This document shows, one piece after another, positions 27,868 through 37,704 of a DNA stretch of 64,000 nt. The stretch lies in NCBI RefSeq assembly GCF_003201815.1, contig NZ_QJKB01000001.1, positions 1,488,001 to 1,552,000 on the forward strand, read 5' to 3'. Numbering within the stretch: the first letter of the stretch is position 1; each line of letters opens with the position of its first letter. Under the pieces are notes generated by a model. That model was not told the origin of the DNA. It was given only the letters and a program-made list of their open reading frames with translations, and ran no database searches. The DNA comes from Undibacterium pigrum (lineage in GTDB: Bacteria > Pseudomonadota > Gammaproteobacteria > Burkholderiales > Burkholderiaceae_D). Made by a program: the position numbers and the translations under genes.

Positions 27868-28065
27868 AAATCCTCTGTATTGATCAAGTATTTTACAATT
27901 TTACATGAACGAAAACACCAAACTGTCAGGAAACAGACAACTGGCACGACTAATTATCGTTTTACTCTGCAAAGCCCTACGATTTTAGGTATGCTGAAAC
28001 AAGAAGTAAGTCAAAAATCGCAGTCGCCCACCCCCTTAAAACTGATTTGTACAGGAATACCAGCC

Positions 28066-29808
28066 ATGAACTTCAGTAATCTTAAAATCAGGGTACGTCT
28101 CAGCTTTGGCTTCGGCCTGACCTTGCTGACCATGCTGCTGATGGTCGTCATCAGCGTAGTGAGATTGAATGACATCGCTGACCGTAACAGGCAAATACTG
28201 GAAGATGATGCAGTAGGTGTCGCCAGTGCACTGGAGATTTCTGCCCTGATACAGGAAAACGGCAGCCGCACGCTGGAGTTGTTTATTACACCAGACCAGA
28301 GCGCCCGCACGGCCCAGTATGGAGCGATTGATGCGAACAAGAAAAAAATAAGCGCCCTGCTTGAAATCTCCAAAAAGCTGGCACTGGAATCCCGGGAAAG
28401 AGAAGCGGTTGACAAACTGGTCGCCTCCAATGCCGCTTTTGTAACTGCTTTCAGCAAAACCGGTGACCTCATCGAGCTGGATCAAAAAGATGAAGCTATT
28501 GCCATGATGGGGAAAGCCACCTTCCCGGCGCTGAAGCAATCCCTGATTGATATAGACAAGCTCGCCAGCATACAAAAAACAGACATGAATGCGAATGGTG
28601 AAGAGATCAAGAGCATCATCATGTTTTCGCGCAATCTGATGATAGTCCTGGGTATTATTGCCTTTCTTATCAGTGCTGCTTTTGCCACCTGGATTTCACG
28701 CTCGATTACCAACCCGTTGGATGAAGCAGTCAAAGTCGCTACCAAGGTTGCCAATGGCGATTTGACCGGCCGCATAGAGGTACGCTCACGTGACGAAACC
28801 GGACAACTGCTGAGCGCCCTCGCCGACATGAATAATAGCCTGGTCATGACCATCAGCCAGGTGCATAGCAGTACCTCCATGATTTCCACTGCCTCCAGCG
28901 AAATTGCTTCTGGCAATGCAGATTTGTCCAGCAGGACAGAGTCACAGGCCAGCTCACTGGAAGAAACTGCTTCTTCCATGGAAGAGCTGACCTCCACTGT
29001 CAAACAAAATGCAGACAATGCGCGCCAGGCCAATCAACTGGCGATCTCAGCGACAGAAGTTGCCACCAAGGGCGGGCATATCGTCGGCCAGGTCGTCAAT
29101 ACCATGGGCTCTATCAAGGACAGCTCGGGCAAGATTGTCGACATTATCGGCGTCATTGATGGGATTGCCTTCCAAACCAATATCCTGGCCTTGAATGCTG
29201 CGGTAGAAGCTGCCCGTGCCGGTGAACAGGGACGTGGCTTTGCCGTAGTCGCAGCCGAAGTCAGGAACCTGGCACAACGCAGCGCCAGCGCAGCCAAGGA
29301 AATCAAGACCCTGATTGATGATTCGGTAGAAAAGGTCAACCTGGGTAACAAGCTCGTCGATGAAGCTGGCATGACCATGGGTGAAATCGTGACATCCATC
29401 AAACATGTCGCCGATATCATGAGCGAGATCACTGCCGCCAGCCAGGAACAAAGCGCGGGCATAGAACAAGTCAACCTCGCCATTACCCACATGGATGAAA
29501 TGACGCAACAAAACTCAGCCCTGGTAGAACAGGCAGCAGCGGCGGCAGAAAGTATGCAGGAACAAGCTGGGGCACTGGCCCAGGCGGTCAGTGTTTTCAA
29601 ACTTGACAGCATGGTGAATGTTCAGGCTCCTGCTCCGGCTCAAGCCAGACCTGCTGCCAGCAAAGTCCGTACAACACAGTCCACCACAACTACCTTGAAA
29701 ATCAGCAAGGCACCTGCGGCGAGCAAGCCAGCAGAAAAGCCCACCGCAAAGAAATCCAGTCTGGAAAAACCATCTGCAGGTAGCAATGATGACTGGGAAG
29801 AGTTTTAA
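28066..29808 (+). CDS. Methyl-accepting chemotaxis protein, 4HB type
   Basis: A 580-residue chemoreceptor with a first membrane helix at about 12-32, a periplasmic four-helix bundle, a second helix at about 190-210, HAMP, and a signalling hairpin with the tip [20 protein letters not shown]. Its tail is alanine/lysine-rich and ends DDWEEF, the same CheR/CheB tether as the receptor at 9142-10863. The ATG at 28066 has AGGAA upstream; an open frame back to 27826 overlaps the FAH promoter region and is not coding. Ligand unknown. An intrinsic terminator follows. Confidence 0.94.
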   Translation: MNFSNLKIRVRLSFGFGLTLLTMLLMVVISVVRLNDIADRNRQILEDDAVGVASALEISALIQENGSRTLELFITPDQSARTAQYGAIDANKKKISALLEISKKLALESREREAVDKLVASNAAFVTAFSKTGDLIELDQKDEAIAMMGKATFPALKQSLIDIDKLASIQKTDMNANGEEIKSIIMFSRNLMIVLGIIAFLISAAFATWISRSITNPLDEAVKVATKVANGDLTGRIEVRSRDETGQLLSALADMNNSLVMTISQVHSSTSMISTASSEIASGNADLSSRTESQASSLEETASSMEELTSTVKQNADNARQANQLAISATEVATKGGHIVGQVVNTMGSIKDSSGKIVDIIGVIDGIAFQTNILALNAAVEAARAGEQGRGFAVVAAEVRNLAQRSASAAKEIKTLIDDSVEKVNLGNKLVDEAGMTMGEIVTSIKHVADIMSEITAASQEQSAGIEQVNLAITHMDEMTQQNSALVEQAAAAAESMQEQAGALAQAVSVFKLDSMVNVQAPAPAQARPAASKVRTTQSTTTTLKISKAPAASKPAEKPTAKKSSLEKPSAGSNDDWEEF

Positions 29809-29843
29809 TCTGGCAAAGATTTCGACAAAATCTCAAGGTCAAA

Positions 29844-29882
29844 AAAACAGCTCGCCGGCTAATTGCCGGAGAGCTGTTTTCT
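29844..29882. terminator. Bidirectional intrinsic terminator
   Basis: AAAACAGCTC and GAGCTGTTTT form the stem, with an inner GCCGG/CCGGA hairpin, T-run at the end and A-run at the start. It separates the convergent chemoreceptor and EF-hand-like genes. Confidence 0.88.
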
Positions 29883-29911
29883 TGATGTACTTTCTGATGC
29901 TACTCCACAGC

Positions 29912-31015
29912 TCAAACCGATAAATCAACCTGCTGCAAGCTGTGCGCCTTGCCATCTTCACTCAACCAGATACCTGAAGAACGCAGCTGTCCATCCGACT
30001 GGTTTTGTGCATTGTTCAGGGAAAAATCTGTACTTACATTACCGAGATACAGTGCGCCGACATTGGCCTGCTTCAGACTTTGCAACTGGTCTTTGCCATT
30101 GCTGTCCTTGGTCCATATTTTCAGTTTATCAAAGACGGCGTCGTTTTCATCTATCCAGTGATTGCCATCGCTGTCATAGGCGGCCAGTTCAGAAAATCCA
30201 TTGCCCGTGCCTGGCCCAAACAATTCACTGCCATTATTGATCTTGCCATCATTGTTTTTGTCCAGCGCCAGGAAACCAGCGCCTTTGACAAAAGAGATAT
30301 TTTCTTTTTTGCCATCGCCATTCAAATCGAAGGCAAATTTTTGCGATGTCAGCTCGGCAGAATTGCCAGCAAAATTGATGACCAGTGGATCAACTTTCTT
30401 GCCATCGCCCAGCCGGATATTCGTGCTGCTTTCTTCGTGATAGCTGCGACTGAGCTGGATAGACAGATCAAAGCTGATTTCCCTGTTATCCGCGGTCACT
30501 ATCTTGCCATTGGCATGAAAAGAAGTTTGCTCTGTTTCGGTATAGGATTGGTGCGTGTCGATTTCTACACCCCACCCTGCTGGCTTCGGCCTTGGCCCTG
30601 GCGCAGGTGTTGTCGCTGCATCAGGATTAGCCTGGGCTGCAGGCGTCGGAGTAGCCTCAGCCTGCTGTATATCTGCACTGCTCAGGAGATTGATTTTTTT
30701 ACCTGTCATCAATTCAACGATGTATCTGATCAAACGTATGCGTGGATCATTTTCTGCCTCATCACTGGCTTGCTGGACTGAGTCAGCTGAGGATGTGGCA
30801 GAACTGCCTGCGGGTGCAGCCTGTGCTGCCCAGCCAGCATCGGAGATTTGCACATTTGCTGAAGAATTTCTCAGGTTGGCAGGCAGGCTGGCGTTCCTGC
30901 CTTCAAAATCAGGACGCTTATTACCTACCCAGGCGCGCAGTCTCTCCTGCGTTTCCAGCGTCGCTGTCGCTGCATGTTGCGATGAGAGAGATATATCCGA
31001 TGATGCAATTTTCAT
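29912..31015 (-). CDS. EF-hand-like calcium-binding-repeat protein
   Basis: The 367-residue protein lacks a signal peptide. Its C-terminal half carries calcium-loop phrases DLNGDGKKENISF, LDKNNDGKINNGSELFG and DSDGNHWIDENDAVF, as in a widespread family of FG-GAP/VCBS-like proteins. The N-terminal half is low complexity with proline/alanine runs, followed by a strand-rich section (EISFDLSIQLSRSYHEES). The role is unknown. An ATG with GGAGCG upstream sets the start. The gene converges on a chemoreceptor gene; a comparable large unknown protein converges on the receptor at 55542. Confidence 0.72.
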   Translation of the reverse strand: MKIASSDISLSSQHAATATLETQERLRAWVGNKRPDFEGRNASLPANLRNSSANVQISDAGWAAQAAPAGSSATSSADSVQQASDEAENDPRIRLIRYIVELMTGKKINLLSSADIQQAEATPTPAAQANPDAATTPAPGPRPKPAGWGVEIDTHQSYTETEQTSFHANGKIVTADNREISFDLSIQLSRSYHEESSTNIRLGDGKKVDPLVINFAGNSAELTSQKFAFDLNGDGKKENISFVKGAGFLALDKNNDGKINNGSELFGPGTGNGFSELAAYDSDGNHWIDENDAVFDKLKIWTKDSNGKDQLQSLKQANVGALYLGNVSTDFSLNNAQNQSDGQLRSSGIWLSEDGKAHSLQQVDLSV

Positions 31016-31395
31016 GATGCGCTCCAGCCTGGGCCATTAAACCAACAAAAACCTGGAACCCATGCTGGCAAAAAAAACATGCGATGTGATCGGGCGAAAA
31101 ACTCCCTCGCAGCCTTTATCATAAGGCGCGACCACGCATGGCTTATATGCCAGCTACCTGTTCCATCCGCACGCATTTCAAAAGTCTCAGACATTCAAAT
31201 GGAATATGCGTGATCTACACAGGTAACGGTAAAAGAATAAAAAGCTTTATGAGAAAAGAGCTGCAATGCCAGATTTTTTTACGCTTGATAAAACACGGGA
31301 ACTGGCAGGCCTGGCATCAGGTCATACAAACTTGTGCACGCACAGTGGTATGCTTGCAAACTATTTTATTTCAACCATCTTTTTGGGAAACTCTT
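31016..31395. other. Intergenic region between divergent genes
   Basis: These 380 bases separate the EF-hand-like gene from the DUF885 gene and presumably hold both promoters. The frame from 31138 is open into the DUF885 gene but its translation looks random and has no family match. I see no strong hairpin, repeat or clear promoter here. Confidence 0.5.
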
Positions 31396-33216
31396 ATGCT
31401 CAAGTTGCGCCTGTTATCCAGTGTCCTTATTTCTGCCGGTTTAATCAGTTGTGCCAGTGTCATGGCAGCGAATGACACTGTTCCGGCGACAAATAAGCCT
31501 GCAGCAGTTGCGCAAACCGGGCAGCAGCTCAATAAACTGGCTGACGAGTATTATGAAAAGCAAACCGCCTTTGACCCCATAGGTGCTACTTATAATGGTG
31601 ACACCCGTTATGACGACAAGCTGCCTATGACATTGTCAACACCTGTCAGGGCCAGGTTGATCGTCATATTGAAGGACACTGCCAGCAAACTAGCCCGCAT
31701 CAACCGTGAGCAATTATCAGCGAGCGATGCCGTCACTTATGACTGCCTGGACTTTGAACTCAAGGCCAGTCTGGAAATGGCAAAACTTGACGGCCACCTG
31801 TTGCCGATCAATCAAATGGACAGCGTACCAGTCACCCTGGCCCATTTTGCCTCTGGACAAAGCGCCCAGCCTTTGAAGACAGTCAAACAATACGATGTCT
31901 TCCTGCGTCGCCTGGCGCAATTGCCTGCCTGGTTAAACCTGGCCACCAGCAATATGCGTGAAGGCATGAAGCGCGGCATCGTCCTGCCCAAAGCCCTGGT
32001 CACCTCTGCCATGCCCCAGTTTGCGCAACTGGTGACAGATAAAGTGGAAGATCACGCCTATTTCGCACCCGTCAAGAATTTCCCTGAGGGTTTCAGTGAG
32101 GCAGATAAACAACGCCTGAGCAAAGAGTATAAACAGGTGCTGACAGCAAAAGTCTTGCCCGCCTTGCGTCAATTCAATCAATTCCTGTCCCGGGATTATC
32201 TGGCTGCCAGCCGCAGCAGCAGTGGCTTCAGCGCCCTGCCAGGCGGTGACAACTGGTATCGCGCCCTGGTACGCGACCAGACCACCACCAATCTGGACCC
32301 GGAAACCATACATGCCCTGGGCCTGAAAGAAGTTGCACGCATACAAAGTGAGTTTGTCGCCCTCGGCCCAAAACTGGGCTACAGCGGCGACCCTGCTGGT
32401 CTGCCTGCCTGGATAGATACACAAAACCAGTATCGCCCTTACAAGACCGAGGCCGAGGTGCTGGATGGCTACCGCCAGATAGAAAAATTGGTCAAAGCCA
32501 AGTTGCCCGAGCTGTTCAACAAGATGCCCAAGGCTGCACTGGATATTCGTGCAGAGCCAGAAATCAGCCGCCAGACCGCGTCCGACCATTATACCCAGCC
32601 GGCATTTGATGGTTCACGCCCCGGTGTATTCTGGGCTGTCATCAATAAGCCTGAAGACTACAGCACGGTAGGCATGAAAACCCTGTACCTGCATGAAGGC
32701 CAGCCCGGCCATCATTTCCATTTGGCAACTTCACAAGAACTCGATATCCCTAAATTCCGTAAATTTGGTGGCAATAACGCCTATACGGAAGGCTGGGCTC
32801 TGTATGCAGAAACCTTGGGTAAAGAGATGGGCTTGTTTGAAAATGATCCCAGCGCTTACCTCGGTCATTTGACGGATGAACTCTTGCGCGCCACCCGTCT
32901 GGTCATCGATACCGGCTTGCATGCCAAGGGCTGGACGCGGGAGCAAGCGATACAGTATCAACAAGCTACTCTGGGCTATACCGAAGCCATGTCACGTCAG
33001 GCAACCGAACGCTACATGGCCTGGCCAGGGCAGGCGCTGGGCTACAAGATAGGTTCACTGAAAATCGTTGAACTCAGACAAAAAGCCAGCAATGCCCTCG
33101 GCAAACGCTTTGATCTGCGTCAATTCCATGACGTGATACTCAGCGATGGCACCTTGCCGCTGGCCTTGCTGGAAGCCAAAGTGAACAAGTGGATAGACAG
33201 CCAAAAGACAAATTGA
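31396..33216 (+). CDS. DUF885 family lipoprotein, putative metallopeptidase
   Basis: The 606-residue protein has a signal sequence with lipobox-like LISC (cysteine about 19) and then a largely helical DUF885 domain. Its signature is HEGQPGHHFHLA (near residue 432) followed by AYTEGWALYAETLGKEMG, an HExxxxH-like zinc site plus a downstream glutamate, which supports a gluzincin-type peptidase. Families of this kind are annotated as DUF885 or as dipeptidyl-peptidase-like. The ATG at 31396 has GGGA upstream and marks the signal peptide; the open frame further upstream is rejected. Substrate unknown, probably peptides in the periplasm. Confidence 0.85.
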   Translation: MLKLRLLSSVLISAGLISCASVMAANDTVPATNKPAAVAQTGQQLNKLADEYYEKQTAFDPIGATYNGDTRYDDKLPMTLSTPVRARLIVILKDTASKLARINREQLSASDAVTYDCLDFELKASLEMAKLDGHLLPINQMDSVPVTLAHFASGQSAQPLKTVKQYDVFLRRLAQLPAWLNLATSNMREGMKRGIVLPKALVTSAMPQFAQLVTDKVEDHAYFAPVKNFPEGFSEADKQRLSKEYKQVLTAKVLPALRQFNQFLSRDYLAASRSSSGFSALPGGDNWYRALVRDQTTTNLDPETIHALGLKEVARIQSEFVALGPKLGYSGDPAGLPAWIDTQNQYRPYKTEAEVLDGYRQIEKLVKAKLPELFNKMPKAALDIRAEPEISRQTASDHYTQPAFDGSRPGVFWAVINKPEDYSTVGMKTLYLHEGQPGHHFHLATSQELDIPKFRKFGGNNAYTEGWALYAETLGKEMGLFENDPSAYLGHLTDELLRATRLVIDTGLHAKGWTREQAIQYQQATLGYTEAMSRQATERYMAWPGQALGYKIGSLKIVELRQKASNALGKRFDLRQFHDVILSDGTLPLALLEAKVNKWIDSQKTN

Positions 33217-33320
33217 GCAAGTTTGGGATTATTTTCTATCGCTTGATTGACCTGCAACACTATCTGAAGCAGAATGAAATATAGAACTTATTCTGCAAAC
33301 ATAAACAACGATGGAACCTG

Positions 33321-33353
33321 GCATTTGACTTATTAAATAAATAAGTCAAATGC
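33321..33353. promoter_or_regulatory. 14-bp inverted repeat upstream of the HDOD gene
   Basis: GCATTTGACTTATT and AATAAGTCAAATGC form a perfect 14-bp stem with a five-base loop, 65 bases upstream of the HDOD start. No T-run follows, so it is more likely an operator or an mRNA hairpin than a terminator of the DUF885 gene. Confidence 0.55.
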
Positions 33354-33418
33354 CTACTGGCCGGGTGCAGCAAGCACCTGCACTATATGTTTGTTTAACT
33401 TGTGCAAAAGACATAGCG

Positions 33419-34303
33419 ATGAATAAAATCGATGCGCTCAACAGCATAGCTGAACAAGCCAAACGGGGAGAACTGGTTTTCCCTACGAATGTTGCGGCTT
33501 CCCTCAAGATACAACAAACCCTGGATGACCCTGAGTGCAGTATCGACACTGCAACCAAACTGGTCCTGAATGAGCCTTTTCTCGCAGCCCGCATGGTGGC
33601 CATTGCCAATTCAGCAGCCTACAACCGTGGCAATGATGTTACCAATGTCAAGGCAGCCATCAGCAGACTGGGGTTTCGCACCCTGCGTGCCGTGGTTGCC
33701 TCGCTGGTGGTCAGGCAACTGGCTGGCACCAGCAAGAACAAGCAATTGCAGGCCATGACGAACAAGCTGTGGGAGCATACAGCACAGGTGGCAGCATTGT
33801 CCCGCGTCATCGCCAGGCGTATTACCAAGCTGGACCCTGACACGGCCATGTTTGCCGGCATAGTCCATGAAGTTGGTAATTTCTATCTACTGTCGCGTGT
33901 TGATGAGTTTCCGTCCCTGCTGGAACGTGATGAGCCAGCGCCTGACTCCAACGTCGACGACCTGCCATCCTTCCTCGATACCATCATAGATCGCGAATCA
34001 TCCGAGTCACAAATTGGTGCGGCCGTAATCAAGAGCCTGATGCTGCCTCAGCAAGTGGTAGAAGCGGTTGAAGCCCTCTGGTTTGGCTTGCGCGCCATGC
34101 CACCAGAAACCCTGGGCGATACGCTGCTGCTGGCGAATGAACTGGCAACTACCCATTCCCCTATGGATATCCATTCCTATGCAGAAGAATCAGAACAATG
34201 TACTTCTGAAATAGATTTTGTGGTCGGCGACGGCACGCTCAATAGCATACTGGAAGAGTCGGAAGAAGAAGTAAAAACCCTGGCAGCAGCCCTGCAAATC
34301 TGA
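33419..34303 (+). CDS. HDOD-domain protein
   Basis: The 294-residue protein is an HDOD domain: LPTNVAASLKIQQTL-like start (FPTNVAASLKIQ), LVLNEPFLAARMVAIANSAAY, then LWEHTAQVAALSRVIARRIT and FAGIVHEVGNFYLL. HDOD domains are degenerate HD hydrolases found in signalling proteins that govern motility, c-di-GMP responses and stress. There is no fused output domain. The ATG at 33419 starts the domain; earlier in-frame codons lie over the inverted repeat. Only a weak AAAGA precedes it. A strong terminator follows. Confidence 0.88.
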   Translation: MNKIDALNSIAEQAKRGELVFPTNVAASLKIQQTLDDPECSIDTATKLVLNEPFLAARMVAIANSAAYNRGNDVTNVKAAISRLGFRTLRAVVASLVVRQLAGTSKNKQLQAMTNKLWEHTAQVAALSRVIARRITKLDPDTAMFAGIVHEVGNFYLLSRVDEFPSLLERDEPAPDSNVDDLPSFLDTIIDRESSESQIGAAVIKSLMLPQQVVEAVEALWFGLRAMPPETLGDTLLLANELATTHSPMDIHSYAEESEQCTSEIDFVVGDGTLNSILEESEEEVKTLAAALQI

Positions 34304-34314
34304 ACTCGATTATG

Positions 34315-34353
34315 CAAAAAAAGCAAAGGGAGCATTTGCTCCCTTTGCTTTTT
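34315..34353. terminator. Intrinsic terminator between HDOD gene and prpE
   Basis: AAGCAAAGGGAGCA and TGCTCCCTTTGCTT form a perfect 14-bp stem with a two-base centre, A-run before and T-run after, so it can serve both convergent genes. Confidence 0.92.
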
Positions 34354-34391
34354 ATGTCACATAGTTTATGTCACTAATTTATGTGACCAAT
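34351..34391. repeat. Three tandem TTTATGTSAC repeats
   Basis: Three 13-14-bp units, TTTATGTCACATAG, TTTATGTCACTAA and TTTATGTGACCAA, follow one another between the terminator and the end of prpE. Function unknown; possibly just local duplication. Confidence 0.6.
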
Positions 34392-34405
34392 GCCGCTTGA
34401 TAAAC

Positions 34406-36295
34406 TCAAACCTTTAATGCCGCCTGAATTTGCTGCAAGGACGATGGATCTTCGATCGTCGTCAAATCCCCTGCTTCGCGTCCCTCGCATATCGCCTGTA
34501 TCGAACGGCGTAGCAACTTGCCCGAACGGGTCTTTGGCAGAATACTGACGAAATGTACGCGTGATGGCCTGGCAACTGCGCCAAGCTGCTTGTCAACTAC
34601 GCTCATCACCTCAGCCTCCAGTGCCCGCTTCTGCTCCGGCGTTTCAGCCAGTTCAGGTTTTTTGAGTATCGCAAACGCAACTGCCACCTGGCCCTTGAGC
34701 TTGTCTTCGACACCCACCACCGCCACTTCAGAAATTTGCGGATGGCTGGAAATGCTTTCCTCTATCTCGCGTGTCCCCAGACGATGTCCGGCGACATTGA
34801 TGACATCATCGGTGCGACCGAGGATGAAGTAATAGCCATCAGCATCCCTGATACCCCAGTCGAAGGTGGAATACAATTGCTCATGCGAGAAATTGGACCA
34901 GTAAGTATTAACGAAGCGCTGGTCATCACCATACACGGTTTGCATACAACCTGGCGGCAATGGTCCCTTGATGGCAACCACGCCTTTTTCATTTGCTGCA
35001 CATTCTGCACCCGTGTTTTCATCGATGATGCGTACGTCGTAGCCATACATGGCAATGCCTGGGCTGCCGAGACGGGTAGAAGTCTGCTCTACGCCATGCG
35101 CCACGGTCAAAATCGGCCAGCCGGTTTCTGTCTGCCAGTAATTATCGATGATGGAGACACCCAGCTCATTGGCTATCCAGCTTGACGTTGTTTCATCAAG
35201 CGGTTCTCCTGCCAGGTACAGGGCTTTGAGCGAAGACAAATCATATTTGCGCATCAGCTCGGACGGATGCTTTTTCAAGACGCGCACCGCTGTCGGTGCC
35301 GAGAACATGCGCGTGACCTTGTATTTCTCAACGATGCTCCACCAGATGCCTGCGTCAGGACGTATGGGCGTGCCTTCATACATGATGGTCGCCATGCCAG
35401 CGATCAGCGGGCCATAGACGATATACGAGTGGCCGACCACCCAGCCTATGTCTGAAGTCGCAAAATAAGTTTCACCCGGCTTGCCACAAAATATATGCTT
35501 CATCGACGACGCCAGTGCCACTGCATAGCCACCAACATCACGCTGCACACCCTTGGGCTTGCCGGTTGTACCTGATGTGTACAAGACATAGGACATGGCA
35601 TTTGATTCCAGCCAGGTCACAGGTACCTGAGCATACATGTGCTGCGCTCTTGCAGCTGCATAGTCTACGTCACGTCCGGCCTCGATTTGCATGGTGTCGA
35701 GACCACGGTCTACCAGCAGAACATGCGCAGGCTTGTATTCAGCCAGGGTGATGGCTTCATCCAATAAAGGTTTATAAGGAACAGCCTTGCCACCACGCAT
35801 GCCAGCATCCGCAGATATAACCAGCACAGGCTTGGCATCATCAATACGTGTGGCCAGGCTTTTGGAAGCAAAGCCACCAAATACCACCGAATGCACTGCA
35901 CCTATGCGCGCGCAGGCCAGCATGGCAAAAGCTGCTTCAGCGATCATGGGCATATAGATCAAGACCCTGTCGCCCTGCTTGACACCCAGACCCAGCATGA
36001 TGGCAGCCATGCGCTGCACTTCTGCATGCAGCTCGGCAAAGCTATAAGTTTTTTCGGTATTGGTTTCAGTAGAAATGGCGATCAGTGCAGGCTGGTCTGC
36101 CTGGCTAGCCAGCCAGCGATCAACTGCGTTATAGCAGAGATTGGTTTCACCACCGACATACCATTTGGCAAAGGGCGGCTTGCTATGGTCGAGCACCTGA
36201 TCATAAGGCTTGTGCCAGTCTATCAACTGCGCTTCTTTGGCCCAGAACCCTTGCGGGTCTTGTATAGATTCCTGATAAAACGCTGCGTAAGTCAT
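34406..36295 (-). CDS. prpE: Propionyl-CoA synthetase
   Basis: The 629-residue acyl-CoA synthetase activates propionate with ATP and CoA, the entry to the methylcitrate cycle. It has the adenylation core YTSGTTGKPKG, TGWPILTVAHG-like region and DVINVAGHRLGTREIEE of the ACS family, and the C-terminal RSGKLLRR whose lysine is the site of regulatory acetylation in PrpE/Acs enzymes. Length and gene company fit PrpE over Acs. The ATG follows GAAGGAGACAGC. It is the last gene of the leftward prp cluster, 146 bp after prpF, so it could also have its own promoter. Confidence 0.93.
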   Translation of the reverse strand: MTYAAFYQESIQDPQGFWAKEAQLIDWHKPYDQVLDHSKPPFAKWYVGGETNLCYNAVDRWLASQADQPALIAISTETNTEKTYSFAELHAEVQRMAAIMLGLGVKQGDRVLIYMPMIAEAAFAMLACARIGAVHSVVFGGFASKSLATRIDDAKPVLVISADAGMRGGKAVPYKPLLDEAITLAEYKPAHVLLVDRGLDTMQIEAGRDVDYAAARAQHMYAQVPVTWLESNAMSYVLYTSGTTGKPKGVQRDVGGYAVALASSMKHIFCGKPGETYFATSDIGWVVGHSYIVYGPLIAGMATIMYEGTPIRPDAGIWWSIVEKYKVTRMFSAPTAVRVLKKHPSELMRKYDLSSLKALYLAGEPLDETTSSWIANELGVSIIDNYWQTETGWPILTVAHGVEQTSTRLGSPGIAMYGYDVRIIDENTGAECAANEKGVVAIKGPLPPGCMQTVYGDDQRFVNTYWSNFSHEQLYSTFDWGIRDADGYYFILGRTDDVINVAGHRLGTREIEESISSHPQISEVAVVGVEDKLKGQVAVAFAILKKPELAETPEQKRALEAEVMSVVDKQLGAVARPSRVHFVSILPKTRSGKLLRRSIQAICEGREAGDLTTIEDPSSLQQIQAALKV

Positions 36296-36441
36296 GCTGT
36301 CTCCTTCGATATCACAAAATGTTCTTAACATTCGCGTCGGCCCTGAGCATTAATTATTATTGTTGGACAGTGGCGCTGGCACGTGGCTAGGCCTGCACTT
36401 TCACGTGCATAAAACTACTTCGTTTCAAATCCAAAATTTTG

Positions 36442-37626
36442 TCAGTTTGAGGGTACGCGTACCCAACCTTCCATCAGCACACGCGCACTGCGACTCATGA
36501 TGGCCTTGGTAACACTCCATTCGCCATTGACCTGTGTCGCCTCTGCCCCTACCCGCAAAGTGCCGGATGGATGGCCAAAACGCACCGCAGTACGAGCACC
36601 ACCGCCAGCCGCCAGATTCACCAGTGTGCCTGGTATCGCAGCAGCAGTACCTATGGCCACCGCTGCCGTACCCATCATCGCGTGGTGCAGCTTGCCCATG
36701 GACAGGGCACGTACCAGCAAATCGATATCAGCCACCTGGACTTGCTTGCCACTGGACGACGTGTAGTCAGCAGCCCTGGCAACGAAGGCCACCTTGGGGG
36801 TGTGCTGGCGCTGTGCGGCTTCAGAGAGATCCTTGATCAGCCCCATGCGCAATGCGCCATGTGCGCGTATGGTTTCAAACATGTCGAGTGCTTTGGCATC
36901 ACCATTAATGGCATCCTGCAATTCAGTACCGGTATAGCCTATCGCTTCTGCATTGATAAAGATGGTGGGAATACCGGCATTGATCATGGTCGCCTTGAGC
37001 GTTCCCAACCCTGGCACGTCAAGATCATCGACCAGATTACCGGTCGGGAACATGGAGCCACCTGCGCCCTCTTCATCGGCGGCAGGGTCCATGAATTCAA
37101 GCTGCACTTCCGCTGCTGGAAAGGTCACACCATCGAGTTCAAAATCGCCGGTTTCCTGCACTGCCCCATCAGTCATAGGCACATGAGCAATGATGGTCTT
37201 GCTGATATTTGCCTGCCATATGCGTATGGTGGCGATACCGTTTTGCGGAGTACGCTCAGCATCGACCAGGCCAGCACTGATGGCGAAAGCACCGACTGCC
37301 GCAGACAGGTTACCGCAATTGCCGCTCCAGTCTACAAAGGCCTTGTCTATCGCCACCTGACCAAACAGGTAATCGACATCATGGTCAGGCTTGCTGCTTT
37401 TTGAGAGGATGACGGTCTTGCTGGTGCTGGATGTGGCACCGCCCATGCCGTCAATCTGTTTGCCATAAGGGTCGGGGCTGCCTATCACGCGCAGCAACAA
37501 GGCATCGCGTGCTGCACCTGGCTGTTGCGCAGCCTCAGGCAAATCCTGCAGGCGGAAAAACACGCCCTTGCTGGTGCCGCCACGCATGTAGGTTGCCGGA
37601 ACTTTGATCTGTGGAAGATGTGCCAT
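36442..37626 (-). CDS. prpF: PrpF, AcnD-accessory isomerase
   Basis: The 394-residue protein matches PrpF: start KVPATYMRGGTSKGVFF, then GMGGATSSTSKTVIL, DWSGNCGNLSAAVGAFAI and GKLHHAMMGTAAVAIG. PrpF shares the diaminopimelate-epimerase fold and isomerises the 2-methylaconitate formed by AcnD to the isomer used by aconitase. It comes 78 bp after acnD, as in other AcnD/PrpF-type clusters that replace PrpD. AAAGAGTAAA precedes the ATG. Confidence 0.95.
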   Translation of the reverse strand: MAHLPQIKVPATYMRGGTSKGVFFRLQDLPEAAQQPGAARDALLLRVIGSPDPYGKQIDGMGGATSSTSKTVILSKSSKPDHDVDYLFGQVAIDKAFVDWSGNCGNLSAAVGAFAISAGLVDAERTPQNGIATIRIWQANISKTIIAHVPMTDGAVQETGDFELDGVTFPAAEVQLEFMDPAADEEGAGGSMFPTGNLVDDLDVPGLGTLKATMINAGIPTIFINAEAIGYTGTELQDAINGDAKALDMFETIRAHGALRMGLIKDLSEAAQRQHTPKVAFVARAADYTSSSGKQVQVADIDLLVRALSMGKLHHAMMGTAAVAIGTAAAIPGTLVNLAAGGGARTAVRFGHPSGTLRVGAEATQVNGEWSVTKAIMSRSARVLMEGWVRVPSN

Positions 37627-37704
37627 GTATTTACTCTTTTAAATTTGACTCAGAGGCAGCACTACTCCATCAAGAGTAGTGCCTGCAAACAGTATCAGTA
37701 GAAC

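Noticed and set aside
27868-28065. Sigma-54 or sigma-28 promoter before the chemoreceptor gene at 28066
   Set aside because: A TGGCAC is present, but the -12 element at correct spacing reads ATTA and not TTGC; no sigma-28 pattern either.
31138-31395. N-terminal extension of the DUF885 gene to 31138
   Set aside because: The 86 added residues look random and would bury the lipoprotein signal peptide that begins at 31396, where a good ribosome-binding site stands.
36571-37404. Open frame of 277 codons antisense to prpF
   Set aside because: prpF is strongly supported by sequence and operon position; the antisense product looks random.
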